From positions 86,274,740-86,338,739 of the forward strand of contig NC_089491.1 in the NCBI RefSeq assembly GCF_036850765.1: DNA of 64,000 nucleotides, in the 5' to 3' direction. The DNA comes from Saccopteryx bilineata. Taxonomy: Eukaryota > Chordata > Mammalia > Chiroptera > Emballonuridae. Made by a program: the position numbers and the translations under genes. Shown here piece by piece: positions 44,651 to 57,281 of this stretch (position 1 is the first letter of the stretch; each line of letters starts with the position of its first letter). Under the pieces are notes generated by a model. The model did no database searches. It saw only the letters and a list, made by a program, of their open reading frames with translations, and was not told where the DNA came from.

Positions 44651-47522
44651 TTTTTTGTAAATGAGCAAATCTTTATTTACTATTCCAAAATATTAGCACT
44701 CAATAAGATTTAAATATTCAATCTTAATTGATTCAAAAGCTTGTAGCCATCCCCCATCCACTCCTACCCACTTCTAACATTTCTTTATGCCGACTGTGGG
44801 GTAGATTTATCACATTTTAATTTGTCTCTAAAGTTTTTAATTAACAAAGTATTCCATGGTATTTGAGTGCTGCTGATTAGCATCTAAAAGAATTTCCCCA
44901 ATAACATTCCCACTGTGTATTAAATCAATCCAATTTTAATAGCTTAATTTTTCTCTTATTCTACTGAAACCAGCCATTTTTCTATATTAATTTGGTCTCA
45001 GAGAGAACAACATAATTGTTATTCATCTTTCTGTAGAAACTACTAATTTCTAAAGTGGCTCATATCTGCTGCAAGCCAACTCACTACTAGGAATTAAATT
45101 AACATTGACAAACAGTTATATAATATTTAGGTTGCTGGGGAACATTTAAATCATTGGACTATAAAATGAAATGTCTATGGTCCCCCAAACAAAGCCTCTT
45201 CTCCAAAATATCGTTCTTTCATTCCTATTGTGCCACAGTTTAGATTTTGAAAAGGAAGTTGATAAAAGTCACTTTCTCTTGCACTTATAATTTCCCACAG
45301 AGCTTGTTTTCTGCTTGTCAAAAGTCATCAGCCAGGTAACACTGTTATCTTTTTTTGCCCTGGGATTATAAAATCAATGAGAATATCAAGTGAGCACCTT
45401 AGCAATCACCTGAGCCTCCTTTTATACCCGAAGATAGTGAGGTACATGTAGGAATTGCTTTAAGACCACCTACCTGTCTGGTTACTGTTAAAGCAGAAAT
45501 GATATAAAGTTTTGTTTTTCTGGTTTAGGCTATTTCTAATCAAGTTTGTGTCTCTGTGTTTTATTTTATATATTTGCTTTTCTCTTATATAGGTAAAAAA
45601 ACAAAAGCAAAAATAACCCTCCGCTTTTTATGGTAATGTAGCAGACATCCTTATGCCTGCCTTTCTCCAAATCCTTTTTCCCACAGCTCTTGCTGAATGG
45701 ACACAGAAATTGTAAGGCTGCCGCTAGCCTCCAGCATACTGGGTTACAGATGAACTGCTGACTCACAGTCATATTCTTTATCCAGTGAATAGAAAATATG
45801 ACATGAGAGCTTCTAAATCATCCCAGTTCATCAGCCTCTCTGAGAGATCAATTAACGTAGAAATGTTGGTGTGAAAGCCGTCACTTTTTTAAATTCCCTG
45901 ATTGTTTCTAATGCTCAGAATTGAGAACCACTAATTCTGATCATAGTTTTATTATACCTACTTTCATAGACTGTCTAATTTCTGTGTGAATATATGTAAA
46001 TTTGTTTATTCATATTGTGTACATATGTGTGTGACTACATTTATATATGTTATACCAAAAGTATAACATTTGATCATTGCGCTGATTTCTATAATTCTCT
46101 CACATCTTTCACGAACTGGAATAAAGTCTTGATTTAGTGTTCATGTTGCTCCAGTCTTCAGTAATTGCCTTTCTACCATATTACTTCATATAATATTTCA
46201 TTATGTGTCAACTATACATTAATTACAAAACACATCTATTTTCTGCTGCATAAAATGTGATTAGAAAGGCTAACTAGTAAATTAGCCCTTAAAAATAATA
46301 CATAAGTCATTTATCATGTATAACACTTTTTTGTAAAAAATATATCTATGTAAAATGATAAACACTATTTTGATTAATAGGTTAAATTGACCTTTTCCTT
46401 TTAATTCACTTTTCTATATTACATTTATTAAAAATACTACAGTATTTAATTAATGTTTAACATGGAAAATTGTGTTTGTTAATTGGTTTAATTTTTTTAA
46501 TAATTGGTTACATATTAAATCCTTATTTTCATAGAACACTGCTCATTACTAAGAATAATAATTCTAGTCAAGAAAATATTCATCACTTTGTTGGAGGATT
46601 TTCCTTCCTAACTTAATAAAAAAGTTATTTTTTATTTAATTTATTGAATTACTTCTAGTTAAGGGAATTAATTTTAATCAGGCAAATTTCTTACCATTTC
46701 TACTTTACAGTTTATATATATGGTTATCAAATATATAGGTATGCATGTGTTTGTGTGTGTGTACACACAGGTGCTGTGTTTATTTAACAAGGATACTTAT
46801 CTTCCATACATGCCAATTGGTTAATTTCTTACTAATTTATTAAGTATCTCAAAGTAAAACATAAGTATTGTGTTTTTATGTTAAGATATAGACTGTAAAC
46901 AAATCCTGTGGTGACTAAGAATACATTCTATGATGAGGCAAAACATTAATTCAAAGACCATCAATTTTATATTTTGCACAAGTGTTTGCCTACTCATAGC
47001 CTAGCTATAAATCAACCTGAAATTTTATATTGTCAGAGGAATATTATTCCTAAGAGGATGGCTTTCTGGTTTCATAAGTCTCTACATTTATATAAATAAT
47101 GCATTTTAGTTTATTATTAAAAGTTTTCCAGTTTTATAATAATCAACTTAAAATATAATTTTATAATCCTAAAATATTATAAATTTATGTTTTTCAGTGC
47201 TCAAACATACTTTTCCTAAGCTTGCATTTATTAGTGAGGTTTCTTATATTTTGATTTAAAAAAATATCTTGCAAACCTGTTGCATCTTTTAAAACCTGGT
47301 GAAAATACTTTCTTTGAGTAATCTAGAAAGAACACTAAAAATAATATTTATGTAGTCAGTATATCTGAAAAGTTTGGAAATTATTTTTCTTTGAAATTTA
47401 GAAATAACTGTTAAAAATTGGCAAAGACTAAGCCTCACATAATAACACAGAAGCAATGCTCTTCTGATTTAACCAGAATTCTTCAGGCATTTCCATTAAG
47501 AATTATGCATAAATCTTATCTT
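44651..47522. other. Unassigned AT-rich sequence
   Basis: No named repeat or gene. The less AT-rich block at about 45610-45790 is not repeat-like to my eye, and its 68-codon frame has no features. Confidence 0.45.
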
Positions 47523-47537
47523 TACTCAACTCTTTTT

Positions 47538-47895
47538 TTATTTTTAATTTATTTATTTTTTCTGAAACTGGAAACAGGGAGGCAGTCAGACAGACTCCCC
47601 CATGCGCCTGACCGGGATCCACCCGGCACGCCCACCAGGGGGCGTTGCTCTGTCACGACCAGAGCCACTCTAGCGCCTGGGGCAGAGGCCAAGGAGCCAT
47701 CCCCAGCGCCCAGGCCATGTTTTGCTCCAATGGAGCCTCGGCTGTGGGAGGGGAAGAGAGAGACAGAGAAGAAGGAGAGGGGGAGGGGTTGAGAAGCAGA
47801 TGGGCGCTTCTCCTGTGTGCCCTGGCCGGGAATTGAACCCCGGGACTCCTGCACGCCAGGCCAACGCTCTACCGCTGAGCCAACCGGCCAGGGCC
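47538..47895 (-). mobile_element. VES-like SINE
   Basis: Complete minus-strand copy. Perfect 15-bp duplication tactcaactcttttt at 47523-47537 and 47896-47910. One CTCF-like core at 47632-47644; the second unit is deleted. Confidence 0.97.
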
Positions 47896-47910
47896 TACTC
47901 AACTCTTTTT

Positions 47911-49074
47911 AATCCTTCTATGAAACAAACAAACAAACAAAAAGTGTAAATGGAACCATATTTTAAAACTTTTTGGTTGTAAAATATAATACATTTATGG
48001 AAAAATGCACCCCAAAGTACATGTTACTATCACTGAGTGATAGCCAGATAAATTCAGAAGAAAAATATCTTTAATGCCCAGAAAACTACGTTGTGCCTCT
48101 TCTCATGTCTATTCTTCCGAGAGGCGATCTCTATCCTTACTTTAGTGACAATAAATTAGTTATTTTCCCTCAAAGTTTACCAGTAAAGTTTCTATGTCAA
48201 TACTAAGTATACTTACTATAGTTTTGTATGATTTTGAAAAATATACAAATGGAATCAGAAGGAGTCCAAACTTTACTAGAATTTTCTTTGATCCCATAGT
48301 GTACTGAACTCTGTTTCTTTGTATTTATCACAGTATAATTAATTGATTATGATTAATAATTTAATTTCTAATTTTATCAAAGCAATGCATGTTTTAGTTT
48401 TACAATAAAAATGATATTATAAGATTTTATGTCAGAAGGGTCAGTCATTAGTTTGTTGTCTTATTAATCTCCAAAGATACTTCCCAGGTAATATCACTTT
48501 TTCTACTCTTAGTTTTTTTTGTTGTTGTTTTTTTTTGTTTTGTTTTTTTTTGTGGGGGGTAGGATTTACTTACATACTCTTAAAATAATGGGCTTATTTC
48601 AGTTTATTAATTTTAGTAATTGTAGATAACGATTTAGCTCTCAACATATATTCAGGCCTCTCTGCTTTACCTTCTCACATCCTTTTGACTTAGCTATATC
48701 TAAATATATTAGTGGGTGAATGAAATGTGTTGTTTTTTGATAACTGTAAGTACAGTTTACTTCTAAATTATGCCATTTGCTTTAATGACCTTTCCTTTCA
48801 CATTGCCTCCCTTACCCCCCACACACTGGAGTGAATAATTGCTTCAGTTGTATTAGTTTTCTATATATGAATGTTTTTCTCCAAATACATCAATCTATCT
48901 TTCAGACTACAGAGTTCCTCTTTCTAGATATTCTTTTGCCTAAATTAATTCAGTATGTATTGGTTGAAGTCTAGGACTGATATACAGATGTTATTTGCAT
49001 CTCTCTCAACTCTCATGTGTGTATTCTCCCCTTTCTGAATGCTAGCTATTCTTTGTTTGCCGAAGCAAATCTAA
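47911..49074. other. Unassigned AT-rich sequence
   Basis: Contains a T/G-rich run at about 48510-48560. No gene or named repeat seen. Confidence 0.5.
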
Positions 49075-49262
49075 TGTTTCTCAATCTTTAGGTGTATCAG
49101 AATCACTTGGAGGTGTTGTTAAAACACAGATTGCTAGGTTCCGCCCCTAGAGTTTCTGATCAAGTACTTTTCAGGTAGGGAAAGGGGATTTGCATTTTTA
49201 ACCAGTTCCCAGGTGATGTTTCTGATTCTGGAATGACAGATTGAAAGCTAGTATTCTATATC
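49075..49262. mobile_element. MER5-like hAT (Charlie) fragment
   Basis: The phrases 'tgtatcagaatcacttggag', 'tagagtttctgatcaagtac' and 'ttcccaggtgatgtttctga' follow the order of MER5-type elements. Ends are decayed. Confidence 0.7.
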
Positions 49263-49264
49263 AG

Positions 49265-49470
49265 TGTTTTTAAACCACAGGGTTGCCAGAAATGTCATGC
49301 TGGTTGGCAAAAGAGTTAACCACCCTGATGTATGAATATTATAGACCCAAATAATCTCGAAGTCAAAATTGCTTATGCTCTGGGTGATTTCTGCCTTAGT
49401 GGTTTTCAAAATAATTTTTCTATTTACACGGGTCCCAAAGTGTTAAAAAGTTGAAAACCACAGTTGTAGA
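49265..49470. mobile_element. Degraded hAT-like element
   Basis: Starts near cagtgtttttaaaccacagg and ends near 'gttgaaaaccacagttg'. Related by segments to 15027-15205. Limits approximate. Confidence 0.5.
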
Positions 49471-49591
49471 GTACAAAAAAGTAAATTTTTGAGAGCTTTT
49501 ATGTATTCCTATTTTAGCTCTAAATTGCACTGTTGTTTATAGTTCTTTCTACCTCCTTAGTATAAGCCTTATTTGGTGTGACTCTGCAGTC

Positions 49592-49948
49592 TGTAATGCC
49601 AGTGGCTGAGGCCAGGCAGGTTCACATTGGATTCAGGCAGACAAGAGAGGAACTGCAGAGCCAAAAATGCTGGGCCTTTCCCATTTATTATATTCTCCCA
49701 AGAGCGGGCGAGCAAACAGGCAGGGGCAAACCGCTTCTCATGGTGGTGGGCAAGTGAGCCACCGAACAGCCCCTCCAAGTGGCAAGCAAGCAATCCATGG
49801 TGGCAGGTCAGTGATTTGCAAAAACCACCCTCAGTGAAATTATGCATAGCCTTATGTAAGCTACACACACATGTGGCTCTGTCATGTGCTCACGTATTCA
49901 TCATGCAAAGTACAAGCAAACAGGCCTAACACAACTGGTTTCCCAACA
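49592..49948 (-). mobile_element. Solo LTR 1 of an endogenous retrovirus
   Basis: 357 bp on the minus strand (TGTTGGGAA..GGCATTACA) with a 5-bp perfect duplication cagtc at 49587-49591 and 49949-49953. On the minus strand an AATAAA-like signal lies near 49682-49690. Related to the LTR at 50411-50694. No internal retroviral sequence. Confidence 0.82.
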
Positions 49949-49953
49949 CAGTC

Positions 49954-50405
49954 TCTCCCATTAGAGGCAAAAGTTATTTCTCTATCTCAGTAATGCAGGA
50001 GTTGGTCATTTGCCTTGTTTGGCCAATGGTGTTTCAGCAGATGTGACTCAAGTGAAGGACTTCAAATTGCTGCAGTGCAGATTCTCTTGTGTTTCCCCCT
50101 TGAACTTGAGAAAAATGTGTTTTGGGTAATCTTCTCTCAAAAATAAGATACATGTAAAATAAGCCCAACTGAGCCTAGCCCAGAGGGGTTTAACCCAATA
50201 GACAGGGCAGTTTACAGAAGCATGGGTCAAAAATAAATGCTTTGGTAAGACCCTGAATTATGGCACAGCTTTTAACAAGCCACTACTGTGAAGATAGCTG
50301 AAAAATAGAGAAAGATTGTTCATTTGTTTGAGAACTTACTATTTTTTTTTCCTTCTTCTCTGAAATATTTAGAAATGTCTCTTCAAATTCAGGGCTCTGA
50401 AATTT
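49954..50405. other. Unassigned sequence between two solo LTRs
   Basis: No retroviral gene remnant is visible; nothing else recognised. Confidence 0.5.
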
Positions 50406-50410
50406 CAAAA

Positions 50411-50694
50411 TGTAATGCCGGTAGCCGAGGCCAGGCAGATTCACACTGGATTCAGGTAGATGGTAGAGGAATTGTGGAGCCGGAAAGCATTGGGCCATTC
50501 CTGTTTATTAGATGCTTATGATGGTGGGCAAGCAAACAGGAACCCTGCCCCTCCTGGTGGCAGGCAAGTGATCTGCCCTGAGGGAAAGTACCAGTAGCCT
50601 TATATAAGCTATACACATGTGGCTCTGCCATGTGCTCATGCACTAATAATGCAAGGTAAAAGCCAGCAAGCCTAACACAGCTGTTCTCCGAACA
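50411..50694 (-). mobile_element. Solo LTR 2, same family
   Basis: 284 bp in minus orientation (TGTTCGG..GGCATTACA). On the minus strand TATATAAGGC (TATA box) lies near 50600 and AATAAA near 50507. Flanks caaaa (50406-50410) and cacaa (50695-50699) are a 4/5 match for a 5-bp duplication. Confidence 0.78.
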
Positions 50695-50780
50695 CACAAT
50701 AATGAGCATTCTTAGGGATTTTTCTCTCATTTAATGTGTTGAGTTTATGATATGCACCTTTTTTCTAGAAATACAAATTC

Positions 50781-50962
50781 ATTTTTTAACATATATTTTT
50801 TTAGATTTTATTTATTCATTTTAGAAAGAGTAGAGAGAGAAGGGGCAAGGAGCAGGAATCATCAACTCCCATATGTGCCTTGACCAGGCAAGACCAGGGT
50901 TTGGAACCCTGACCTTAGTGTTCCAGGTCAATGTTTATCCACTGCACCACCACATGTCAGGC
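50781..50962 (-). mobile_element. Short tRNA-derived SINE
   Basis: Minus-strand copy with duplication acaaattc at 50773-50780 and 50963-50970. Confidence 0.9.
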
Positions 50963-51174
50963 ACAAATTCTTTATTTTCAGGAATTTTATTACATTATTA
51001 TATTTTTGTCTGTGTGTATCACTACCCCATTCTGTTTTAGTTATTTGCTCTTTTTAGAAGCCCTGTCATTTAGCTGTGGACTTCATGAGTTCATTTATCT
51101 TTTCTTTCATATTTTACTTTTTCTTCCAAAATATTTCTTTGATATTATCTTCTAAACTGGCCACTAATTATTTT

Positions 51175-51497
51175 TAAGTGACAGGAAAGGAGATAATGAG
51201 ACATTCCCACATGTTTCCTGACTGGGATCCACCTGGCAACCCCCACCTGGAGTTAATGCTTAAATCAACGGAGCTATTTTTAGTGCCTGAGGCTAATGCG
51301 CTCAGACCAACTGAACTATCTTCAGTGCTCAGGGCCAACACTTGAACCAATCAAGCCACTGGCTGTGGAAGAGGAAGAGGGAGAGAAGGGGGAGAGAAAA
51401 AAAAAGTTTGCTTCTCTTGTATGCTCTGACTGGGAATCAAACCTGGACATCCATATGCCAGGCCGGCACTTTAGCCACTAAGCCAATTGATCAAGGC
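51175..51497 (-). mobile_element. Old VES-related SINE
   Basis: Minus-strand, diverged. Holds 'ctatttttagtgcctgagg' and the degraded head near 51497. It is the intact guide for the LTR-split copy at 1310-2037. Confidence 0.82.
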
Positions 51498-51931
51498 CTG
51501 ATTTTCTTTTTTAATTTACACACTTTTATCTTTAATCCTAGCTCTTCTTTTTCATTGAATTCTTAAACAATTTCATTGTTTCTTAAACAAAATAAAAATG
51601 AAGTCATATTTTTATTTTATGTCTGCATTTCAACTATTTTTCACTGAGAGCGTTGAGAATCTGTGAATTTTATATTATTTGTATTGTGAGTTTTTTATTG
51701 TTTGTTATTTTGTCATTTTGTTTATTGAGAATCTTCTCTTTCACGTTGGGCATTTTCCTGATGGAAGTTTTACTTGAATGAGAGGGTTTTTCTGATGGTG
51801 TAGTTTTTTGGGAAAATGACAGATTGTTGATTTGGTCTTTTTACTAAGGGCACTCAATTCAGAATGAGACTGTTTTTATTTCTAAAATACTATTAGTTTT
51901 TTGTCAAATAATCTTTCAGTACACCTTAGAG

Positions 51932-52319
51932 CAGGGGTCTCAAACTCGCGGCCTGCGGGCCCCATGCGGCCCGCCGAACAATTTTGTGCGGCCCGCAGAC
52001 TAATCCACGAAGTTCAAAATATTTTGGATAAAATTAAGTAAGCCTAGGGGCCTACTTGTATTTTTCATTTCTCTAGCATCCTAGCTAGATATTAGCTTAG
52101 TTAACAGCAGTTGTGATGCGAACTACAGTTTCTGGTCGTTTTGTGACACTGAGTAAACTGCATGTACGGTTGTGCTTGTTGTACTGATTTTTTTTTTGTT
52201 TTCAACTGCAGTGAGAAAAGTGTTGCGTAACAGTTGCCTTTTGTAGACCTAGTGCGGCCCACAGAAGGGCTGTGATCTTGCTCTGCGGCCCACATGCTGA
52301 GTTGAGTTTGAGACCCCTG
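51932..52319. mobile_element. Non-autonomous hAT element, 388 bp, perfect TSD
   Basis: Perfect 16-bp inverted ends CAGGGGTCTCAAACTC and GAGTTTGAGACCCCTG, with perfect 8-bp duplications ccttagag at 51924-51931 and 52320-52327. GC-rich sub-terminal parts (gcggcccgc) and an AT-rich centre. No transposase. Confidence 0.97.
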
Positions 52320-52327
52320 CCTTAGAG

Positions 52328-52804
52328 TGTGTGTTGGTTCAATGATGATGTTGGATCAGGTACTGTTGAAGTGGAATTATGCCTGGCTGGCAGGATACTG
52401 GTAAGAGGTTAAGGAAAGATGAACTAATATGCTGCAGTTGAAAGTGCAGCTACTCAGTTCACCTCTCAATTTGCATCACTGCTGCTGAAATCTGCTCTCT
52501 GCTTGGTCAGGGACCATGAATCTGGAGCCTCTCCAGCTAGATTTCATCTAAGAGGAGAAGGCAGGTACTTTGGTCTCCCTTGTTCCTTAGGCATTTATAT
52601 GATATCTTCTGCTCTTTTATGCCAGTTATCAATTCATATACTTTCTGCCTTCTACCAAGGGAAATTACTTGATGTTTTCTGTTCTCTTATTTTCTATATT
52701 TTATAATACTTTACTATATAACTTTGGTGGAACCTTGGAAGATTGACGAGGTAAATTTGCATAGGCACTTAACCATGTTTAAATAGAAGTATAATTTGTT
52801 GACT
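52328..52804. other. Unassigned sequence
   Basis: No gene or named repeat seen. Confidence 0.5.
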
Positions 52805-52938
52805 GTTTTAAGTAGACTGTAATATCCATGAAGAAAGAGGAAGTGTGGCTATCTTAATTACAGTTCCATGGTATAGCACAGTGCCAGGTGCATATTTAGT
52901 ACTCATTAAACAAGTGTTGAATAAGCCAGTAAATGAAT
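52805..52938 (+). repeat. L2/MIR-like 3' end
   Basis: 'agactgtaatatccatgaag', 'agcacagtgccaggtgcata' and 'tgttgaataagccagtaaat' follow the L2 3' end order. Confidence 0.65.
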
Positions 52939-53165
52939 GCTTCAAAAAAAAATACCCATACAATATTTAGATGTCCGTGTAGCAGAGTCCATGTGTTTTC
53001 CACCCAAAAGATAAAAAATGCAGAGGTGGAGTACAGGCCAGATTCTTCTGTTGATCTGGCAGGTGGCTTGGACAGACGGACAATTGCTATTTGCCCATTC
53101 AATTTCATTTTACTCTTAATTGGTTTACCAGATTTGGCGGGCTGTTTACACAGAGACTACTTCTT

Positions 53166-53341
53166 TTTTTTTATTCATTTTAGAGAGGAAAGGGAGAGAC
53201 AGAGGAGAGACAGAAGGGGGGGGAGGAGCTGGAAGCATCAACTCCCATATGTGCCTTGACCAGGCAAGCCCAGGGTTTCAAACCAGTGACCTCAGCATTT
53301 CCAGGTCAACGCTTTATCCACTGCGCCACCACAGGTCAGGC
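53166..53341 (-). mobile_element. Short tRNA-derived SINE
   Basis: Minus-strand copy with perfect 13-bp duplication gagactacttctt at 53153-53165 and 53342-53354. Confidence 0.95.
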
Positions 53342-53354
53342 GAGACTACTTCTT

Positions 53355-54790
53355 TATATCTACTTCTAGAGTATCTAAGTCACATTCCCGTGGCACTGTA
53401 AGTGTTTTGGTGTGATTCTTTATTTCTGTCCTAAAAAATAAAATGGGAAGTTAAAAGAGTATTTTTCTTTTCATGGTTCTTAAACATGTAGTGTGAATTA
53501 AAAATTCACTCTGCATTTGTCCTGCTAGAAGATAGTTAGCCATCTTTGATTTGAGAATCTAATGTCAGGTAACTGTGTATAATTACATACTTGAAAAACA
53601 CAGGTGATTGTGCAATGCCTTGATAAAGAATACAGAAAGCAGAAACATATCTAAATATTCCTCTTATCCCCCTTGAAAGATTAGAATTTCTCAGCATATT
53701 TAGTCTGGCACTCTTATGAGAACATTGGTGTGATTAATGTGCACTTATCAGAAGAGGTAAGTTAGATTACTTCATTCTCTATTGTTTTAAAAGAATTTCT
53801 GAATCCAAATTTGATTTAGGCCTTTGACTAATGCTTATGTAGCCCACTTTGACTTTATAGGTATATGTTTATTAGTATATATCTTATATGTCAAAGCATT
53901 TATAAGAAGAGGCATACATTCTTGAGAGACATATACCCTTCCTGAGTCATTCTTTCCAGGGAAGATTACCAGCATGAGAGTAAAAGTAAAAAAAAAAGTA
54001 TAAATATTATACATGTTTGCAAATGAAAATACCTCAGAGGTAGAAAACTTTATCGGCATGTGTTTAATAAATTGGTACAGTTGTATAAGCCCGTGCTTTC
54101 TCATTGCCCGGGAAATCCCAAAGTTATCTTTTCTTGCCATCTATATACTCCAATTTGAAACCAAATTTCTTGGATAAAGGAAAAAGAATAGGGCAGTGCC
54201 AAAGCCATAATGTGTTTTTCTTAGTTCCAAAATGCTACTTAGTTACACAGATGTAGGTGACATACTCTATAGCTAGCCCATTAGCATTTTCTGTATCCAT
54301 AGGACCAAAATAAGGGTTGCTACCATCCTGTGACTATGGCCATTCTTAATGACTCTTGCAATGCTTATGGATAAAACCAATTCTCAATTATCACTCTGGT
54401 AATTGAGGCTGCATTTTTAGCATAAGTGAAAACCATGGGAGGTCCAGAATTTACTGTGGCAGAGAACTCCAAAGCCTCCTCACTCTGTCCATTCTCTTAT
54501 AACTTGACCTTCATTTTATTTCAAAACCTTGTTCTGATTTGAGCAAGTTTCTCTCTGTGCCTGGAAAGGTCTCATGAATACAAATTAATTTACTACCATC
54601 TTCTTATCTATCCCTTTTTTCCCATTCTAAGCCACTAGCCCCTTTCATCCTTTTTGCTTTCCATCATAAACGCTTTGTTCACATTCCTCCTACACCTGCC
54701 TTTTTCTTATGTCATCCCTAAAAGAGACCAACCCTCAAGTACATAGAACTGACATTTGGAATGGTATATATCAAGCTGCATTTGTATGTA
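53355..54790. other. Unassigned AT-rich sequence
   Basis: No gene or named repeat seen. Confidence 0.5.
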
Positions 54791-54794
54791 ATTT

Positions 54795-54930
54795 GTGATC
54801 TCTCTATTGACAAAGTCCTGTAAACGCAGGAGCTTTGTTTATTCCACTATTTGACATATCCCTAGATCCTAACACAGTGTATAGCATATAGTAGGCATTC
54901 AGTGCATATTTGTTGTGTGAGTAAATGTAA
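54795..54930 (+). repeat. L2-like 3' end
   Basis: 'ctaacacagtgtatagcata', 'tagtaggcattcagtgcata' and 'tttgttgtgtgagtaaatg' match the L2 3' end order. Confidence 0.65.
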
Positions 54931-56875
54931 CTGTTTGTGGTTTCATTACACTTTGAGCTTCCAAATACCAAAGGCTATTTATTTACTACAGCCACTAAAG
55001 GGTGTGTCTGAGCATTGCACCAGGATCTGACTCATGTTGCATCATGAGAGAAAATAAAATGTTATGATTATAATTACCCTTAACAACAGTAACCACAGAA
55101 GTGCTTATAAATGCTTAATTGTCCATGGAGAGATATATCAATATATGATTGTGAATAAAGAGAAGAAAAAGCACACTATTTAAAAGTTTTGACAGAGTCC
55201 TCTAATGTGGACTCAGACATGGTAGACTAGATAAAAGGCAGAATTTGGTCTCTGTTGATTACAAAAATACAAAATTTTCTATTTTGCATGCCACAAAATG
55301 ATTTTATTTTTAAATAATATTTTATGTGAAACTTGTCAGAACACGATTATGTGTAGTTAGTTGTAACTACTAACAAAAGGATACAAAAAAAAAAACCAAG
55401 CAATACACAGATGGGTAGCAAATTTTATGCATGCAAACATATTCTTGCTCTAGTTAAGAAAGAATTTTTACTGATTGAGAAACATAAATGTTTCTCATGT
55501 CATTACCATGGATTTGGAAAATTCAAGTACTTAAACTCTAAGTGATGATAATTCCTTTAATAAAACAAGAACCTCTGTGTTTTTTTAAAAAGCTTATTAT
55601 AATTGATAATATATATGCTGACATCATCCTAATTATTTGAATTTGCTAATAATTGTCCTCCACATAATAGTAGCACAAGTTCAACCTTAAGATGCATATG
55701 TTTTGCTAATGTTAAGATTACCTGATTAATATTGATGGCAGCTAAGGCCAGTGGCTAATGTCTGACATCTGTTTGGGAAATCAGTGTTCCAATTCAGGAA
55801 CCTGGCATTTCTGTTGGGGTTACAATAAGGGGTTATTGTGTAAGGAATTATGATTAAGGTTTGTGTATTGTTAAGGTTAGGAATAGGGATATGATCTATT
55901 TTGTTTCTGTTCATCTTAGTGTATTTCTGGTGTCAAGCTGCTTACTCTATTCTGTGTTAACAGAGAGGTCTTCCCCTCTGTTCCCTTGTGGCACATTCAC
56001 TGTGGCACATTATTTCGCTTGCTCCTTCTGTGTTAATGGACTGATTGATCTCTTTTTCTTCTACTTTGTTAGTCCTTAAACAACCTTTTGTTTGGAACAG
56101 AAACACTTCTTTTTCTTCCAGTTGGGAGTTTTTATTATTGTTTGTTTGTTTTTTGAGTCATATCTAGACACTTCTTTTTAAAATCAGTAGTTATTTTTTT
56201 ATATCATGCTTTTCTGGATGCCAACCTCAATCTTGGTACCAATACCATAGCAATGGGCCTTTCAGATTAGGGAGGGAAAGGAGAAAACAGACTTGTCTGA
56301 GAACTGTGTGGAACTTTAATGAACCAAAAACTATAAACCAAAACAAAAATAAATGACATAAAATCCTTGATATTATTTAGATGTAGTATTATTTGTTTTC
56401 TTTTTCTAATAGACTTAATTGGCTTTAAGTTTTAACTAGTTGTGCAAAAGAACTAAAAGGCAGAGTGTGCACACAGCCTATACAAAGGGAGTGATGAGAG
56501 CCCATAACCCACATATTTTAAAAAAGTGGAGGCAGTAATGAAGTGAAGTTGCCAGAGAGCTAGAGAAAATGGATCAACTGGAAAGCAAAGAATACTGGAC
56601 ACTTTCAGTATATTGAGCAAAAGCTCAATTTAAAATTCCTTTTACTTTTATTTCCTCTTTGCTTCAACTGAGAGGTAAGTAGAAAATCATCAAAACCTTG
56701 AAAATTCAGGAAAATTTTTCACAGGCATATGAGGAACTATGTCAATATACGTAGCTTACCTGATGTTTGTACTGAAGAGGCTGTTGTATCCGTTAATTAA
56801 GGCATTCTGTACAGTACAGTAGGAAAACGGAACTTTAACATATTCTTGGAAGATTTTTTTCAAAACCTACTTTTT
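54931..56875. other. Unassigned AT-rich sequence
   Basis: Includes a TTAGG-like degenerate stretch at 55815-55890 (see rejected items). No gene seen. Confidence 0.5.
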
Positions 56876-56890
56876 AAAAAGACAGGTTTT

Positions 56891-57281
56891 CGGCCTAGCG
56901 TGCGGAGGACCCGGGTTCGATTCCCGGCCAGGGCACATAGGAGAAGCGCCCATTTGCTTCTCCACCCCTCCGCCGCGCCTTCCTCTCTGTCTCTCTCTTC
57001 CCCTCCCGCAGCCAAGGCTCCATTGGAGCAAAGATGGCCCGGGCGCTGGGGATGGCTCTGTGGTCTCTGCCCCAGGCGCTAGAGTGGCTCTGGTCGCAAC
57101 ATGGCGACACCCAGGAGGGTCGCAACATGGCGACGCCCAGGATGGGCAGAGCATCACCCCCTGGTGGGCAGAGCGTCGCCCCCTGGTGGGCGTGCCGGGT
57201 GGATCCCGGTCGGGCGCATGCGGGAGTCTGTCTGACTGTCTCTCCCTGTTTCCAGCTTCAGAAAAATGCAAAAAAAAAAAA
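56891..57281 (+). mobile_element. 5'-truncated VES-like SINE (no A box)
   Basis: Starts at cggcctagcgtgcgg, so the A-box part of the tRNA-like head is missing, while the B box GGTTCGATTCC remains. Perfect 15-bp duplication aaaaagacaggtttt at 56876-56890 and 57282-57296 shows that the truncation happened at insertion. Internal tandem duplication of about 27 bp (cgcaacatggcgac units) at about 57096-57150. CTCF-like cores at 57155-57167 (CpG lost) and 57177-57189. Confidence 0.95.

Noticed and set aside
45566..45790. Possible host exon
   Set aside because: Less AT-rich than its surroundings, but no splice-bounded conserved frame or known protein similarity is visible.
47418..47949. Several overlapping frames with Pro/Arg-rich translations in VES copies
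   Set aside because: They lie in the GC-rich VES body in both strands and all frames, share no start, and repeat in every copy. Composition effect.
49592..50694. One deleted provirus with two LTRs
   Set aside because: The LTRs have separate flanking duplications and the DNA between shows no retroviral gene remnant; two solo LTRs explain it better.
55815..55890. TTAGG-like degenerate stretch, possible interstitial telomeric repeat
   Set aside because: Words such as 'gttaaggttaggaataggg' are suggestive, but there are no two consecutive perfect TTAGGG units.
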